Shown here piece by piece: positions 1-10,644 of a stretch of 64,000 nucleotides of DNA. The translations under genes and the position numbers were made by a program. The notes beneath the pieces were generated by a model, which had not been told where the DNA came from, ran no database searches, and was given only the letters and a program-made list of their open reading frames with translations. The stretch comes from Rhizobiales bacterium Ga0077525 (GTDB lineage: Bacteria; Pseudomonadota; Alphaproteobacteria; Rhizobiales; Xanthobacteraceae). Position 1 is the stretch's first letter, and each line of letters opens with the position of its first letter. The stretch lies in assembly GCA_001464835.1 (NCBI GenBank), contig LNDS01000015.1, positions 110,429-174,428 on the forward strand. Direction: 5' to 3'.

Positions 1-1
1 C

Positions 2-427
2 GAATACTGGAATCGTCCCGAGGCGACGCGCGACAAATTCATCGGCGACTGGATGACGACCGGCGATCAAGGCGTCATGGACGAGGACGGCTATTTCACC
101 TTCGTCGGCCGCGACGACGATGTGATCACGTCATCCGGCTTCCGCATCGGCCCCGGCGAAATCGAGGACTGCCTGATCGGCCATCCGGCGGTGGCGCTGG
201 CCGCCGCCATCGGCAAACCAGACCCTTTGCGCACCGAGATCGTCAAGGCTTTCATCGTGCTCAAGCCCGGTCACGCCGCAAGTCCCGAACTGGCGGCCGA
301 GATACAGACCTTCGTGAAAACGCGATTGTCCGGCCACGAATATCCGCGCGAGGTCGCGTTCATCGACGACATGCCGATGACGACAACGGGCAAGGTGATT
401 CGGAGATTGCTGCGCGAGCGCGCCTAG
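2..427 (+). CDS. Acyl-CoA synthetase (AMP-forming), C-terminal part, 5' end outside the window
   Basis: The reading frame is open from the first complete codon, so the gene starts upstream of the window. The 141 visible residues form the C-terminal subdomain of an ANL-superfamily adenylating enzyme: the TGDQGVMDEDGYF and FVGRDDDVI segments (hinge Asp and A8 loop) and, near the end, TTTGKVIRR, whose lysine is the A10 catalytic Lys for adenylation. It activates a carboxylate (acetate or another short/medium acyl group) to acyl-CoA via acyl-AMP. Substrate cannot be told without the N-terminal half. It converges on the flippase gene with only 14 bp between the two stop codons. Confidence 0.85.
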   Translation, partial: EYWNRPEATRDKFIGDWMTTGDQGVMDEDGYFTFVGRDDDVITSSGFRIGPGEIEDCLIGHPAVALAAAIGKPDPLRTEIVKAFIVLKPGHAASPELAAEIQTFVKTRLSGHEYPREVAFIDDMPMTTTGKVIRRLLRERA

Positions 428-441
428 AGCGTTTTCGACGT

Positions 442-1788
442 TTAGGCTAGCCGTCGCCGCGCGACGAAATACAGGCAAATCGATTCAACGACCAGCGCCG
501 TCGATACCGAGGCCGCCGCGCCTTCGATGCCGATGCGTGGAATCAGCACGAAGCACAATGCAAGATTGATCGCGAAGGCGAGCGCGTAGATCGCGACGCA
601 TTGCTTGCGGTCGCCGAGCATGAGCAAGAGGCGCTCCGCGGGGCCGACCGCGGCGCGCGCCAGCATGCCGACCGCCAGAATGAACATGACGTCGTAGGCG
701 GCGTCGAAGCCAGGACCGAACAGCCTCAGTAGCGGCTTGCCGCAAATCAGGATCGCCACACAGATCGCCAGCGATGGCCAGAACGTCCACCTGATGGTCT
801 CGCCGAAGAACTGCGCCAGCCGGGCCTTGTCGCCCGACACATGATACTGCGTGAACTTGTGCGTGGTGGCGCCGGCAATGGCAAAATAGACGAAGGCGAC
901 GATGGCGAGCAGGCGCGCCGCCGCGTAATAGGCCGCGACTTCTTCGGGCGAGCGGAAATGCTCGAGCGCGAGGATGTCGACATAGGTCAGCATCAGATAG
1001 AGGCTCTCGACCGCGAAGATCGGCATCGATGTTGCCAGCCAGATTTTCGGCTCGTAGGTCTTCGGCCCGGCCGCGACCTTGGTTCGCAGTTTTCGATTGA
1101 GCACCAGCAACTGGCCGATGGTGACGCCGTAGATCGTGATGATCGAGATGTACAGCGCGGTCAGCGCGTCGGTCGGCGCGCCGATCAGCCAGGCGATGCC
1201 CATCAGCACGATGACCGCCGAGGTGCGGATGATGTAGAACGGCAGGAAGGCGAGGTTGGCCCAGTTATACGACTGCGCGATGCCGGACTGAATCTGCACC
1301 AGGCCGTAACTCGGGATCATGACGCAGGCGAGGATCAGCGGTACGAACAGATAGTCCTTGATCCACGGCGACAGCGCGAACACCGCGAGCAAGCCGACGG
1401 CGGCGATGGCGCTGGCAATGCCGAGCGCTAGCCAGCAGCCGCCTGAGAGGAAGCCGCGCAGTTTATCGTGCGCTTTAAGTTCGGTGTATTCGGGAATGAA
1501 GCGGCGCGCCGCCGAGGACAAGCCCATATCGGACAGAGCGCCGATCATCAGCACCCAGGTCCATACATAGATGAAGACGCCGAATTCGAACGAACCCATC
1601 CAGCGCGCCAGCAACACCTGGCTGACCAGCGCCAGCATCGCATTGGCGACGCGGACCAGAAACACCTTGCCGGCGACGAGTTGGGCGAGGCGGCTGTCGC
1701 CGCGGTCGGCCAAAATCGCTTTGACGCGCGCGATGACGCGCGCAAGCGATTGCGCGGGCGACGATGCTGCGTCGGTATCGAAAGCCAT
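442..1788 (-). CDS. Lipopolysaccharide/polysaccharide flippase (Wzx/MATE-like membrane protein)
   Basis: 448-residue polytopic inner-membrane protein with about 12-14 hydrophobic segments and a short hydrophilic N-terminus. The early segment LLARWMGSFEFGVFIYV and the following SDMGLSSAARRFIPEY match the first helices of polysaccharide biosynthesis (Wzx/RfbX, MOP superfamily) exporters, which flip lipid-linked oligosaccharides across the inner membrane. No glycosyltransferase neighbours are present, so the substrate is unknown and the gene is isolated from an O-antigen cluster. It converges on the acyl-CoA synthetase at one end, and an extragenic palindrome lies just beyond its start. Confidence 0.8.
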   Translation of the reverse strand: MAFDTDAASSPAQSLARVIARVKAILADRGDSRLAQLVAGKVFLVRVANAMLALVSQVLLARWMGSFEFGVFIYVWTWVLMIGALSDMGLSSAARRFIPEYTELKAHDKLRGFLSGGCWLALGIASAIAAVGLLAVFALSPWIKDYLFVPLILACVMIPSYGLVQIQSGIAQSYNWANLAFLPFYIIRTSAVIVLMGIAWLIGAPTDALTALYISIITIYGVTIGQLLVLNRKLRTKVAAGPKTYEPKIWLATSMPIFAVESLYLMLTYVDILALEHFRSPEEVAAYYAAARLLAIVAFVYFAIAGATTHKFTQYHVSGDKARLAQFFGETIRWTFWPSLAICVAILICGKPLLRLFGPGFDAAYDVMFILAVGMLARAAVGPAERLLLMLGDRKQCVAIYALAFAINLALCFVLIPRIGIEGAAASVSTALVVESICLYFVARRRLA

Positions 1789-1835
1789 CGAAACCGGTTA
1801 GCAAGGAATCGTTAACATTTGGTGGCATTGTTGCT

Positions 1836-1919
1836 GTCGTCCCCGCGAAGGCGGGGACCCATACGCCGTGCCCTCTCTTGAGCCTGCGGGCTATGGGTCC
1901 CCGCTTTCGCGGGGACGAC
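1836..1919. repeat. Extragenic palindromic element (28-bp inverted repeat)
   Basis: The arms at 1836-1863 and 1892-1919 are reverse complements at 27 of 28 positions, separated by 28 bases. Each arm is itself a small palindrome (GTCCCCGC-GAAG-GCGGGGAC). Such mosaic palindromes are dispersed between genes in Bradyrhizobium-like genomes. It sits between the DapA-like stop and the flippase start and could form a strong hairpin in RNA. It lacks a T-run, so a terminator role is not shown. Confidence 0.8.
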
Positions 1920-1920
1920 A

Positions 1921-2796
1921 TCATGTGGGCAATGACGCCAATATTTGTTCCACGGCCTTGCTGTCTTCGGCACTGAGCGGGCTTTGCGGCGGTACCGGGT
2001 CGCCGACCTCATAGCCCTGGATCTGCAACCCGGCCTTGATGCAGGCGGCGAGATTGAAGCGGGCGAAGGCCTCGTTGATGCGCCACATGTCACGCTGCAG
2101 TTTCATTGCCTCGGGCCATTTTCCGGCGCGGCACAGGTCATAGAGTTTCACGCTCTGGCGCGGCACGATGCAGGCCGGGCCGGCCATCCAGCCGACGCCG
2201 CCGATCATCATCACCGCCGCCGGAATATGCGCCGACGCCGAAAACACATTGAGGTCCGGCGTGCGGTTCATGATCGACAGCAAACGTCCGGTATTGGTCG
2301 AAGCATCCTTGATCGCCTGAATGTTCGGATGCGTCGCCAGCCGCGCGATGACGTCGAGGCTGAGGTCGCTGCGCTGGAAATTCGGATTGGTGTACATCAC
2401 CACCGGGATATCGACGGCGTCGGCAATGGCGCGGAAATAGCTTTCGACCTGCGCATCCTTGAGCGGGAAATAGGCTTCGAGAATGGCGAGAATGCCGTCG
2501 GCGCCGAAGTCTTGATAGCGGATGGCCTGCTCGACCGCATCGGCGGTGGATGTCGAAGCGACGCCGGCGATCACCGGTACGCGCTTGTCGGCGGCTTCGA
2601 TCGTCGTCTGCACCACGCTATCGCGCTGCTCGCGCGATAGGTAAGCGAATTCGCCGGTTGAGCCGAGCGGCGTCAGGCCATGGACGCCGGCATCGATCAG
2701 GTCGGACGACAGCCGTCCGAGCACATCGGACTTGATGCGGCCCTGCGCATCGATCGGCGAGACCAGATACGGATAAACGCCGTGAAATTTTGTCAC
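1921..2796 (-). CDS. Dihydrodipicolinate synthase (DapA) family lyase
   Basis: 291 residues, the usual length for the DapA/NanA class I aldolase family. The GTG start at 2796 overlaps the stop of the upstream DUF924 gene by 4 bp and begins right at the family N-terminus ([14 protein letters not shown]); the longer frame upstream is the antisense/overlap of DUF924. Visible features are the [12 protein letters not shown] pocket, VVMYTNPN with the proton-relay Tyr, and IKDAST with the Schiff-base Lys. The family catalyses pyruvate- or keto-acid-dependent aldol or dehydration reactions. The isolated position and family divergence make a true lysine-pathway DapA uncertain; a keto-sugar-acid dehydratase/aldolase role is equally possible. 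Confidence 0.8.
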   Translation of the reverse strand: MTKFHGVYPYLVSPIDAQGRIKSDVLGRLSSDLIDAGVHGLTPLGSTGEFAYLSREQRDSVVQTTIEAADKRVPVIAGVASTSTADAVEQAIRYQDFGADGILAILEAYFPLKDAQVESYFRAIADAVDIPVVMYTNPNFQRSDLSLDVIARLATHPNIQAIKDASTNTGRLLSIMNRTPDLNVFSASAHIPAAVMMIGGVGWMAGPACIVPRQSVKLYDLCRAGKWPEAMKLQRDMWRINEAFARFNLAACIKAGLQIQGYEVGDPVPPQSPLSAEDSKAVEQILASLPT

Positions 2797-3347
2797 CCGC
2801 CAAACCCGCCTTCGTCGAGAAATTTCCGTTCTTCCGCCGTCGTCGTCCGGCCGAGCACCGCGTTGCGGTGCGGAAAGCGGCCGAAGCGGCGGATGATGTC
2901 GGCATGCAGCTCGGCCCATTTCAGGCCGTCGGCATCGTCGATGGCCTTGAAGAACGCGATGCCGCGTTCCTGGTCGGCCATGTCCTCGGAATGCTCGAAC
3001 GGCAGGTAGAAAAATCCGCGCATCTCCTTGGCAACTTGCGCATCGAAGCCGCGCACGATCGCGCCGGCAGCAATCGCCCGCGCCATCGGATCGGTGTCGA
3101 ACATGCGCGCCTGGCCGCGAAACATGTTGCGCGGAAACTGATCGAGCAGAATGAGCAGAGCCAGCGCGCCCTCGGCGCTGTGCTCCCATGCGCTCAGTTT
3201 GCCGGCAGCGGCGGCCTCATGCGTCGTCAAAAACCGCCGGCGGATTTCGTCGTCGAAGGCATCGTCCTTTTTGAACCAGGCTTTCGGCCCGGCTTCGCGC
3301 CAGAAGGACACCACATCGGCAGCGCGCGCCGTCGCGTCATCGCTCAT
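2793..3347 (-). CDS. DUF924 family protein
   Basis: 184 residues, a soluble helical protein. Recognisable DUF924 segments are [18 protein letters not shown] at the N-terminus, [16 protein letters not shown] in the middle (Asp-Gln-Phe-Pro-Arg-Asn signature) and [12 protein letters not shown] near the C-terminus. DUF924 has a tetratricopeptide-like fold and no agreed biochemical role. It is translationally coupled (4-bp overlap) to the DapA-like gene downstream, so the two are probably co-expressed. The start is the first ATG after a 12-bp gap from fadD. Confidence 0.82.
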   Translation of the reverse strand: MSDDATARAADVVSFWREAGPKAWFKKDDAFDDEIRRRFLTTHEAAAAGKLSAWEHSAEGALALLILLDQFPRNMFRGQARMFDTDPMARAIAAGAIVRGFDAQVAKEMRGFFYLPFEHSEDMADQERGIAFFKAIDDADGLKWAELHADIIRRFGRFPHRNAVLGRTTTAEERKFLDEGGFGG

Positions 3348-3359
3348 GGTTATTCCGGC

Positions 3360-5033
3360 TCATGGATTATCCCGCAGCGCCCGGCGCAGGATCTTGCCGA
3401 CATTGGTCTTCGGCAGCTCGGCGCGGAATTCGACGTATTTCGGCATCTTGTAGGCGGCGAGCTTGCCCTGCATGAAGCGGCGAACATCTTCGGGGGTGAG
3501 GTCCGGCTTCTTGCTGACCGCGAACAGTTTCACCGCCTCGCCGGAATGCGGGTCCGGCACGCCGACCGCGGCGCATTCGACGATGTCGCCCTGCATCATG
3601 GCGACGTCCTCGACTTCATTGGGGAACACCTTGAAGCCGGAGACCGAGATCATGTCCTTCTTGCGGTCGACGATCTTGACCTGTCCTTCCGGCGTCATGA
3701 TGCCGATGTCGCCGGTGCGGAAGAAACCATCGGCAGTCATCACCTTGGCGGTTTCGTCCGGCCGGTTCCAGTAGCCGACCATCACCTGCGGCCCGCGCAC
3801 GGCTATTTCGCCGGCCTCGCCGAGCGGCACTTCCTTGTCATTGACATCCAAAATCTTGATGTCGGTTGATGGGAACGGATAGCCGATCGTGCCGGTCCAT
3901 TCGGTAATGTCGCAGCGGTTGGCGGTGGCGCCTGGCGACGTTTCCGACAGGCCATAGGCCTCGATGATCGGCCGGCCGGTCGCCGCGAGCCAGCGCTCGG
4001 CGACGGCGCGCTGCACCGCCATGCCGCCACCGACGGCGGATTTCAGCATGCTCCAGTCGATCTTGCCGAAGTCGGGGTGATTCAGCATGGCGTTGAACAA
4101 AGTGTTCACCGCCGGGAAGAAGTTGACCTTGTACTTCGACAATTCCTTGATCAGGCCTGGAATGTCGCGTGGATTGGGAATGAGCAGGCATACGCCGCCG
4201 ACGCGGACACCGATCAGCGCGCAGGCGGTTAACGCAAAGATATGAGACAGCGGCAGCGCGGCGACCATGAACAGTTGATCGACGCGCGGCTCGAGCGTCA
4301 GCGCCGGTTGCAGCCAGGCGTGCGCTTGCAAGGTGTTGGCGACGACGTTGCGGTGCGACAGGGTCGCGCCCTTGGAAACGCCGGTGGTGCCGCCGGTATA
4401 TTGCAGGAAGGCGATATCGTCGAGCGTCAGCGTCGGCGCCTGCAATGTCATGCCGCGTCCGGCGGCGATCACGTCCTTGAACTTGAAGTGGCCGGGCAGT
4501 GAGAACGGCGGCACCATCTTTTTTTTGTGGCGCACCACGTAGTTGACGATGGCGCCCTTTATCATGCCGAGCATGTCGCCCATCGTGGTGACCACGACAT
4601 GCTTGACGCTCGTGTTGGCGATGACTTGCGCGAGTGTGTGCGCGAAGTTTTCCAGCACGATGATGGCTTCGGCGCCGGAATCCTTGAGCTGGAATTCGAG
4701 TTCGCGCGGCGTGTACAGCGGATTGACGTTCACCACCGTGTAACCGGCGCGCAGGATGCCGAGAAGCGCGATCGGGTATTGCAGGGTGTTCGGCATCATG
4801 ATGGCGACGCGGGCGCCGCGCTTGAGGCCCCGGCTTTGCAGCCAGGCGCCAAGCGCGCGCGACGCGGCGTCGAGTTCGTCGAAGGTGATGGAACTGCCCA
4901 TGCAGATGAAAGCTTTCTTGCCGCGATGGGCCTTGAAGCTTTCCTCGAAAATCGCGACCAGCGACGAATAGGCCGTTGGATCGATCTCGGCGGGTACGCC
5001 GGGCGGATAGTTCTTGAGCCAGATGCGTTCCAT
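3360..5033 (-). CDS. fadD: Long-chain-fatty-acid--CoA ligase
   Basis: 557 residues. The ATG at 5033, preceded by a GGGGGG-rich ribosome-binding site, is preferred over a longer in-frame start because it gives the typical FadD N-terminus (MERIWLKNYPPGVPAEID). Adenylate-forming motifs are present: YTGGTTGVSKGA near residue 210 (P-loop), YGLSETSPG, FRTGDIG and the C-terminal TNVGKILRR with the catalytic Lys. It esterifies free fatty acids to CoA at the inner membrane for beta-oxidation or lipid synthesis. It is followed by the DUF924 and DapA-like genes on the same strand with short gaps. Confidence 0.88.
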   Translation of the reverse strand: MERIWLKNYPPGVPAEIDPTAYSSLVAIFEESFKAHRGKKAFICMGSSITFDELDAASRALGAWLQSRGLKRGARVAIMMPNTLQYPIALLGILRAGYTVVNVNPLYTPRELEFQLKDSGAEAIIVLENFAHTLAQVIANTSVKHVVVTTMGDMLGMIKGAIVNYVVRHKKKMVPPFSLPGHFKFKDVIAAGRGMTLQAPTLTLDDIAFLQYTGGTTGVSKGATLSHRNVVANTLQAHAWLQPALTLEPRVDQLFMVAALPLSHIFALTACALIGVRVGGVCLLIPNPRDIPGLIKELSKYKVNFFPAVNTLFNAMLNHPDFGKIDWSMLKSAVGGGMAVQRAVAERWLAATGRPIIEAYGLSETSPGATANRCDITEWTGTIGYPFPSTDIKILDVNDKEVPLGEAGEIAVRGPQVMVGYWNRPDETAKVMTADGFFRTGDIGIMTPEGQVKIVDRKKDMISVSGFKVFPNEVEDVAMMQGDIVECAAVGVPDPHSGEAVKLFAVSKKPDLTPEDVRRFMQGKLAAYKMPKYVEFRAELPKTNVGKILRRALRDNP

Positions 5034-5134
5034 ATTGCCCCCCTTTACGCCGGCTCTTGTTCCCGAATGGCCGACGGTCAAACCGTCCTCAGCATCCGTC
5101 CAACCGCGTCCGCATGCAAGGCCGCCCGTTCCGC

Positions 5135-6267
<1,133 letters not shown>

Positions 6268-6271
<4 letters not shown>

Positions 6272-7611
6272 TGTGTCGCCGAAGTGACTTTCGGCTTCGC
6301 CTGTTTTGGCGTTGCTGCCGGCTTGGCCGCCGCCGCAGGCTTTGCCGTTGCAGGTTTTGCCGCGGCCTTCGGAGCGGTGGCAGGCTTGACCTCGGCGGCC
6401 TTCGCGTCAGGCTTGGCCTCGGCAGCAGGCTTCTCGGCTGCGTCGGGCTTGGCGGCGACTTTCTTTTTCTTCTTGGCCGGACCGCTGGCAACCTGCGGCG
6501 CGCTGTCCGGACGATCGGCTGGCCCAGTAAACACGATAACCGGCGGCGTGGTATCGACCGGCGGGCCGAGCACGAATTTGCCGGTCGACGGCTTCAGGTT
6601 CGACAGCATGAATGCTTGACCGCCATTACCGCCCTCAGTGCCTTCGGCGGTAACGGCTGCTTCGACTTCTTCTTCCTGGTTGTCTTCCGACGGCGGCTTG
6701 CGCCGGTGGCCGCCGCACATTTCCTCGCGCAAATTCGGCGGCTGCGCATCGATCGGCGCCAGCGCATCGACGGTACCGAGCGACGGCGTCAGCCAGGTCA
6801 GCCCGCCGCTGCTGAAGCCGCGCTCCAGCATGGCGCCGGCCTTTTGCGCGCGCACTGCGCCGGAATAGGCGCCGAGCACGACCGCGATCAGGCGGCGTCC
6901 ATTGCGGGTCGCGGACGCAACCACATTATAGCCGGAGGCGCAGATGAAGCCGGTCTTCATGCCGTCGGCGCCGGGATAGCGGTCGATCAGATTGTTGTAG
7001 TTGCGCATGACGCGATTGCCGTAGCGGATCGCGTGGATGTTCCAATACGGCTCGGCCTCGGGAAACTCCTGGAACAGTGCGCGCGCCAGAATGCCGAGAT
7101 CGCGCGCCGACGAGACGTGCCCCTCGGACGGCAGACCGTTCGGGTTGACGAAGTGGCTCTGCGACATGCCAAGCCGGCGGGCATTGGCGTTCATCATATC
7201 GGCGAAGCCTTCGAGCGAGCCGCCGACGCCTTCGGCGATCGCCACTGCGACATCGTTGGCCGATTTCACCATCAGCATCTTCAGCGCGTTGTCGACGGTC
7301 AACGTGGTGCCGAGCTTGAAGCCCATCTTGGTCGGCTGCTGCGCCACCGCGTTGCGCGACATGGTCAAGAGCGTGTTGAAGGTCAGGCGCTTTTCCTTGA
7401 CGGCGCGCAGTGTCGTATAGGCGGTCATCAGTTTGGTGACCGAGGCCGGATACCACGGATAGGTCGCGTTCTCGGCGTGCAGCACCTTGCCGGTCGCGGC
7501 CTCGATCAGGAGCTGCGCCTCGGCCGCAGCCGGGCGGGAGGCCTGCACGGTCAGCGCCGCGGCGGCGGCGAGAATGAAGGCGGAGCGGCTGAAGCGGGCA
7601 AAAACGGTCAA
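6268..7611 (-). CDS. D-alanyl-D-alanine carboxypeptidase (penicillin-binding protein 5/6 family)
   Basis: 447 residues. An N-terminal signal peptide ends near ASRPAAAEA, followed by the SxxK active site in PASVTKLMT, the SxN-type motif in KSANDVA and the KTG motif in GMKTGF. The enzyme trims the terminal D-Ala from peptidoglycan pentapeptides in the periplasm. The last ~130 residues are a low-complexity Ala/Lys/Pro/Thr-rich tail in place of a standard PBP5 C-terminal membrane anchor, and may bind the cell wall or envelope. The frame begins with TTG; no in-frame ATG precedes the signal peptide. It is cotranscribed with the downstream G3E GTPase. Confidence 0.87.
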
Positions 7612-7843
7612 AATACGGTCCGTTCCAGGGGCTTGGCATTATGGGGCCGGACAGGAACCAAGAATAGATTGGGTTCCTTTGGCGGTGGCGCTAAACTAAC
7701 GAAGCTTTCGGCAGGTGGCAAAGCCGGTCGAGACCTTAACTGTGATTATGGTGACTTCTACAAGTGATTTGCCGTATCGCCCGTGGCCGTTCCTGACCGG
7801 CCAATGCGACCAAAGTTCGGCAAGCGACAACCGGGAGATTTCG

Positions 7844-9010
7844 ATGACCGCGGCAATCGTCGGCTGGGCCCATACCCCGTTCGGCAAGCTTTCCGGCGAG
7901 ACCGTCGAAAGCCTGATCGTGCGGGTGACCAATGAGGCGCTCGCCGATGCCGGCATCGAGGCCAAGGACGTCGACGAGATCGTGCTCGGCCACTTCAACG
8001 CCGGTTTTTCGGCGCAGGACTTTACCGCTTCGCTGGTGCTGCAAGCCTCGCCCGATCTACGCTTCAAGCGCGCGCTGCGGGTCGAGAATGCCTGCGCCAC
8101 GGGATCGGCGGCGGTGCATCAGGGCATCAAGTCGATCGAGGCAAAAGCGGCGCGCATCGTCTTAGCGGTCGGCGTCGAGCAGATGACGACGACGCCGGGT
8201 CCGGAGATCGGCCGTAATCTGTTGAAAGCGTCCTACGTGCGCGAAGAGGCCGAGATCGATGGCGGCTTTGCCGGCGTGTTCGGCCAGATCGCCGGACGTT
8301 ATTTCCAGAAATACGGCGACCAGTCCGACGCGCTGGCGATGATCGCCGCCAAGAATCACAAGAACGGCGTCGGCAATCCTTATGCGCAGATGCGCAAGGA
8401 CCTCGGCTACGATTTCTGCCGCACCGAGAGCGAGAAGAATCCGTTCGTCGCCGGGCCGCTCAAGCGTACCGATTGCTCGCTGGTGTCGGATGGCGCGGCG
8501 GCCGTGGTGCTGGCCGATGTCGAAACCGCGCTCAAGCTCGGCAAGGCGGTCGCCTTCCGGGCCGCCGAGCATGTGCAGGATTTCCTGCCGATGTCGAAGC
8601 GCGACATTCTCAAGTTCGAAGGCTGCGCGCTCGGCTGGCAGCGGGCGCTGGCCAATGCGGGGCTGGAACTCGGCGACCTGTCCTTCGTCGAGACGCATGA
8701 CTGCTTCACGGTCGCAGAACTGATCGAATACGAGGCGATGGGCCTGACGGCGGAGGGCGATGGCGCGCGCGCCATCAAGGAAGGCTGGACGCAGAAAGAC
8801 GGCAAATTGCCGGTCAATCCGTCCGGCGGCTTGAAGGCGAAAGGTCACCCGATCGGCGCCACCGGCGTGTCGATGCACGCGCTGACCGCGATGCAGCTGA
8901 CCAACACCGCCGGCGACTTGCAGGTCAAGAACGCGCGGCTCGGCGGCGTCTTCAATATGGGCGGCACCGCGGTAGCGAACTACGTCAGCATCCTGGAGCG
9001 GATTAAGTAG
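7844..9010 (+). CDS. Thiolase / acetyl-CoA acetyltransferase
   Basis: 388 residues. The ATG at 7844 follows CGGGAG and gives the canonical thiolase N-terminus (MTAAIVGWAHTPFGKL); the frame extends upstream but without support. The nucleophilic Cys lies in ENACATGSAA near residue 85 and the catalytic His in KGHPIGATG. The C-terminal segment reads FNMGGTAVANY in place of the usual CxGGGQG, as in the SCP2-thiolase/PaaJ-like branch, so it lacks the second canonical Cys. It probably cleaves 3-ketoacyl-CoA or condenses acyl-CoAs. It is divergent from dacA and stands alone. Confidence 0.85.
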   Translation: MTAAIVGWAHTPFGKLSGETVESLIVRVTNEALADAGIEAKDVDEIVLGHFNAGFSAQDFTASLVLQASPDLRFKRALRVENACATGSAAVHQGIKSIEAKAARIVLAVGVEQMTTTPGPEIGRNLLKASYVREEAEIDGGFAGVFGQIAGRYFQKYGDQSDALAMIAAKNHKNGVGNPYAQMRKDLGYDFCRTESEKNPFVAGPLKRTDCSLVSDGAAAVVLADVETALKLGKAVAFRAAEHVQDFLPMSKRDILKFEGCALGWQRALANAGLELGDLSFVETHDCFTVAELIEYEAMGLTAEGDGARAIKEGWTQKDGKLPVNPSGGLKAKGHPIGATGVSMHALTAMQLTNTAGDLQVKNARLGGVFNMGGTAVANYVSILERIK

Positions 9011-9013
9011 CTT

Positions 9014-9071
9014 CCATAGCGGTTTCGAGCGAAGTGGGTCCGGTTCGCGTGAAGAAAACGCGTCAAAACAA
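9014..9071. repeat. Dispersed intergenic repeat of the Bradyrhizobium type
   Basis: The stretch CATAGCGGTTTCGAGCGAAG followed by GGTTCGCGTGAAGAAAACGC and a CAAAACAAAAA tail is a motif that recurs between genes in Bradyrhizobium and relatives. It lies between two convergent genes (thiolase and ABC permease) and holds no ORF. Assignment is from recognition of the motif, not from an alignment. Confidence 0.55.
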
Positions 9072-9076
9072 AAAAC

Positions 9077-9850
9077 TTAGGCCTGGGCGAAGCCGGAGCG
9101 TTGCGCCCAGCCGGTCATGCGCCGTTCAAGAATGGCCATCGCCGCGTACATGACGATGCCTTCGATGGCGAGCACGACGAGGCCGGCGAAAATCAACGGC
9201 ACCTGGAACTGCGCCTGCGCCTGCAACATCAGATTGCCGATGCCATAGTTCGACGCGACGCTTTCCGAAATCACCGAGCCGACGAAGGCAAGCGTAATCG
9301 CCACTTTCAGCGAGCCGAAGAAATACGGCAGCGTGCGCGGAATACCGACTTTGCGCATGATGTCGAGCTTGGAAGCGCCCAGCGCCTTGAGCACGTCTTC
9401 GAGTTCCGGCTCGATGGTGGCCAGGCCCGTCGCCACGTTGACGACGATCGGGAAGAACGAGATCAAAAAGGCGGTCAGCACCGCCGGCACGAAGCCGATG
9501 CCGAACCACAGCACCAGGATCGGCACCAGCGCGACTTTCGGGATCGCATTGAAGCCGATCATCAGCGGATAAAGTCCCGCATAAATCGCGCGCGACCACC
9601 CAACCAGGAGGCCGAGCAGCAGGCCGAAGCCGACGGCGAGCGCGAAACCGATCAGGGTCGTCTGCAACGTGATCCACGAATTACGCGCCAGCGGTCCCGA
9701 ATAGTCGACGAAAGCCTGCGCGATCGCGGTCGGCGGCGGCAGGAAGAACACCGGGATCTTGAAAATGTGAACGGCGGCTTCCCAGACGACGAACAGGCCG
9801 ATGGTGAACAGCCAGGGCGACAGGCGAATGAGGAGGTTGGTCCGCGTCAT
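9077..9850 (-). CDS. ABC transporter permease (NitT/TauT/SsuC family)
   Basis: 257 residues with about six transmembrane segments of the BPD_transp_1 type. The EAA loop that docks to the ATPase is visible as LKALGASKLDIMRKVGIPR near residues 160-180. Family members form the inner-membrane channel for small anions or organic molecules such as nitrate, taurine, sulfonates or pyrimidine/thiamine precursors. The start codon overlaps the stop of the ATPase gene by 4 bp. It is the last gene of a binding protein-ATPase-permease operon. Confidence 0.88.
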   Translation of the reverse strand: MTRTNLLIRLSPWLFTIGLFVVWEAAVHIFKIPVFFLPPPTAIAQAFVDYSGPLARNSWITLQTTLIGFALAVGFGLLLGLLVGWSRAIYAGLYPLMIGFNAIPKVALVPILVLWFGIGFVPAVLTAFLISFFPIVVNVATGLATIEPELEDVLKALGASKLDIMRKVGIPRTLPYFFGSLKVAITLAFVGSVISESVASNYGIGNLMLQAQAQFQVPLIFAGLVVLAIEGIVMYAAMAILERRMTGWAQRSGFAQA

Positions 9851-10635
9851 TGCCGCGCCTTCACGATGTGGCCGCGCAATTCATGGACGATGTCGGAGAA
9901 AGCCTGCGTGAATGTCACTTCGAGATCGCGCGGGCGCGGCAGCTCGATCTTGCGCTCGACGACGATGCGGCCGGGCCGTGATGACATGACGAAAACGCGG
10001 TCGGCGAGAAACACCGCTTCGCGCAGATCGTGCGTCACCAGAATGACCGTGATCTTGCGCGCCGCTTGCAGGTCGCGGATCACGCACCATAGTTCCTCGC
10101 GCGTGAAGGCATCGAGCGCGCCGAACGGCTCGTCCAGCATCAGCAGTTGCGGCTCGTGGATCAGCGCGCGGCACAATGACGTGCGCTGCTGCATGCCGCC
10201 GGACAGTTCCCATGGATATTTTTCGCCCTGGCCGCGCAAGCCGACCGACGCGAGCAGGTTGCGCGCGCGTTCGGAGAACTCGGCCTTGCGGCGGCGCATT
10301 TCGCTGCGGTGCGGCTCGACGATTTCGAGCGGCAGTAACAGGTTTTCCAGCGTGGTGCGCCACGGCAGCAAGGTCGGCGCCTGAAACGCCATGCCGGCGA
10401 TCTTGAGCGGCGCGGTTACCTTTTGCCCTGCGACCGTCACCGATCCGCTGCGCGGAAACTGCAGACCGGTGGCGAGTTTCATCAAGGTGGATTTGCCGCA
10501 GCCGGACGGCCCGACGACGGCGGCGAATTCGCCCTGCTTGACCGAGATCGACAGGCCTTCGACCGCCAGCGCGGAGCCGGCGCCGGCATAGGCGTGATCG
10601 ACACCGTCGAGCGTGACGAAGGCCTCTGGTGCCAT
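9847..10635 (-). CDS. ABC transporter ATP-binding protein (NitT/TauT/SsuB family)
   Basis: About 262 residues. Walker A VGPSGCGKST, Q-loop in FQAPTLLPW, signature LSGGMQQRT, Walker B LLMLDEPFGALD and switch VTHDLREAVF are all intact. It powers the importer formed with the downstream permease. The ATG at 10635 is used here; an in-frame TTG nine bases upstream, adjacent to the stop of the binding-protein gene, is an alternative. The gene directly follows the substrate-binding protein with essentially no gap. Confidence 0.88.
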   Translation of the reverse strand: MAPEAFVTLDGVDHAYAGAGSALAVEGLSISVKQGEFAAVVGPSGCGKSTLMKLATGLQFPRSGSVTVAGQKVTAPLKIAGMAFQAPTLLPWRTTLENLLLPLEIVEPHRSEMRRRKAEFSERARNLLASVGLRGQGEKYPWELSGGMQQRTSLCRALIHEPQLLMLDEPFGALDAFTREELWCVIRDLQAARKITVILVTHDLREAVFLADRVFVMSSRPGRIVVERKIELPRPRDLEVTFTQAFSDIVHELRGHIVKARQ

Positions 10636-10644
10636 CCCGTCCAA

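Noticed and set aside
2797..3189. N-terminal extension of the DapA-family frame
   Set aside because: It overlaps the DUF924 gene on the same strand out of frame; the GTG at 2796 with the 4-bp overlap gives the family N-terminus.
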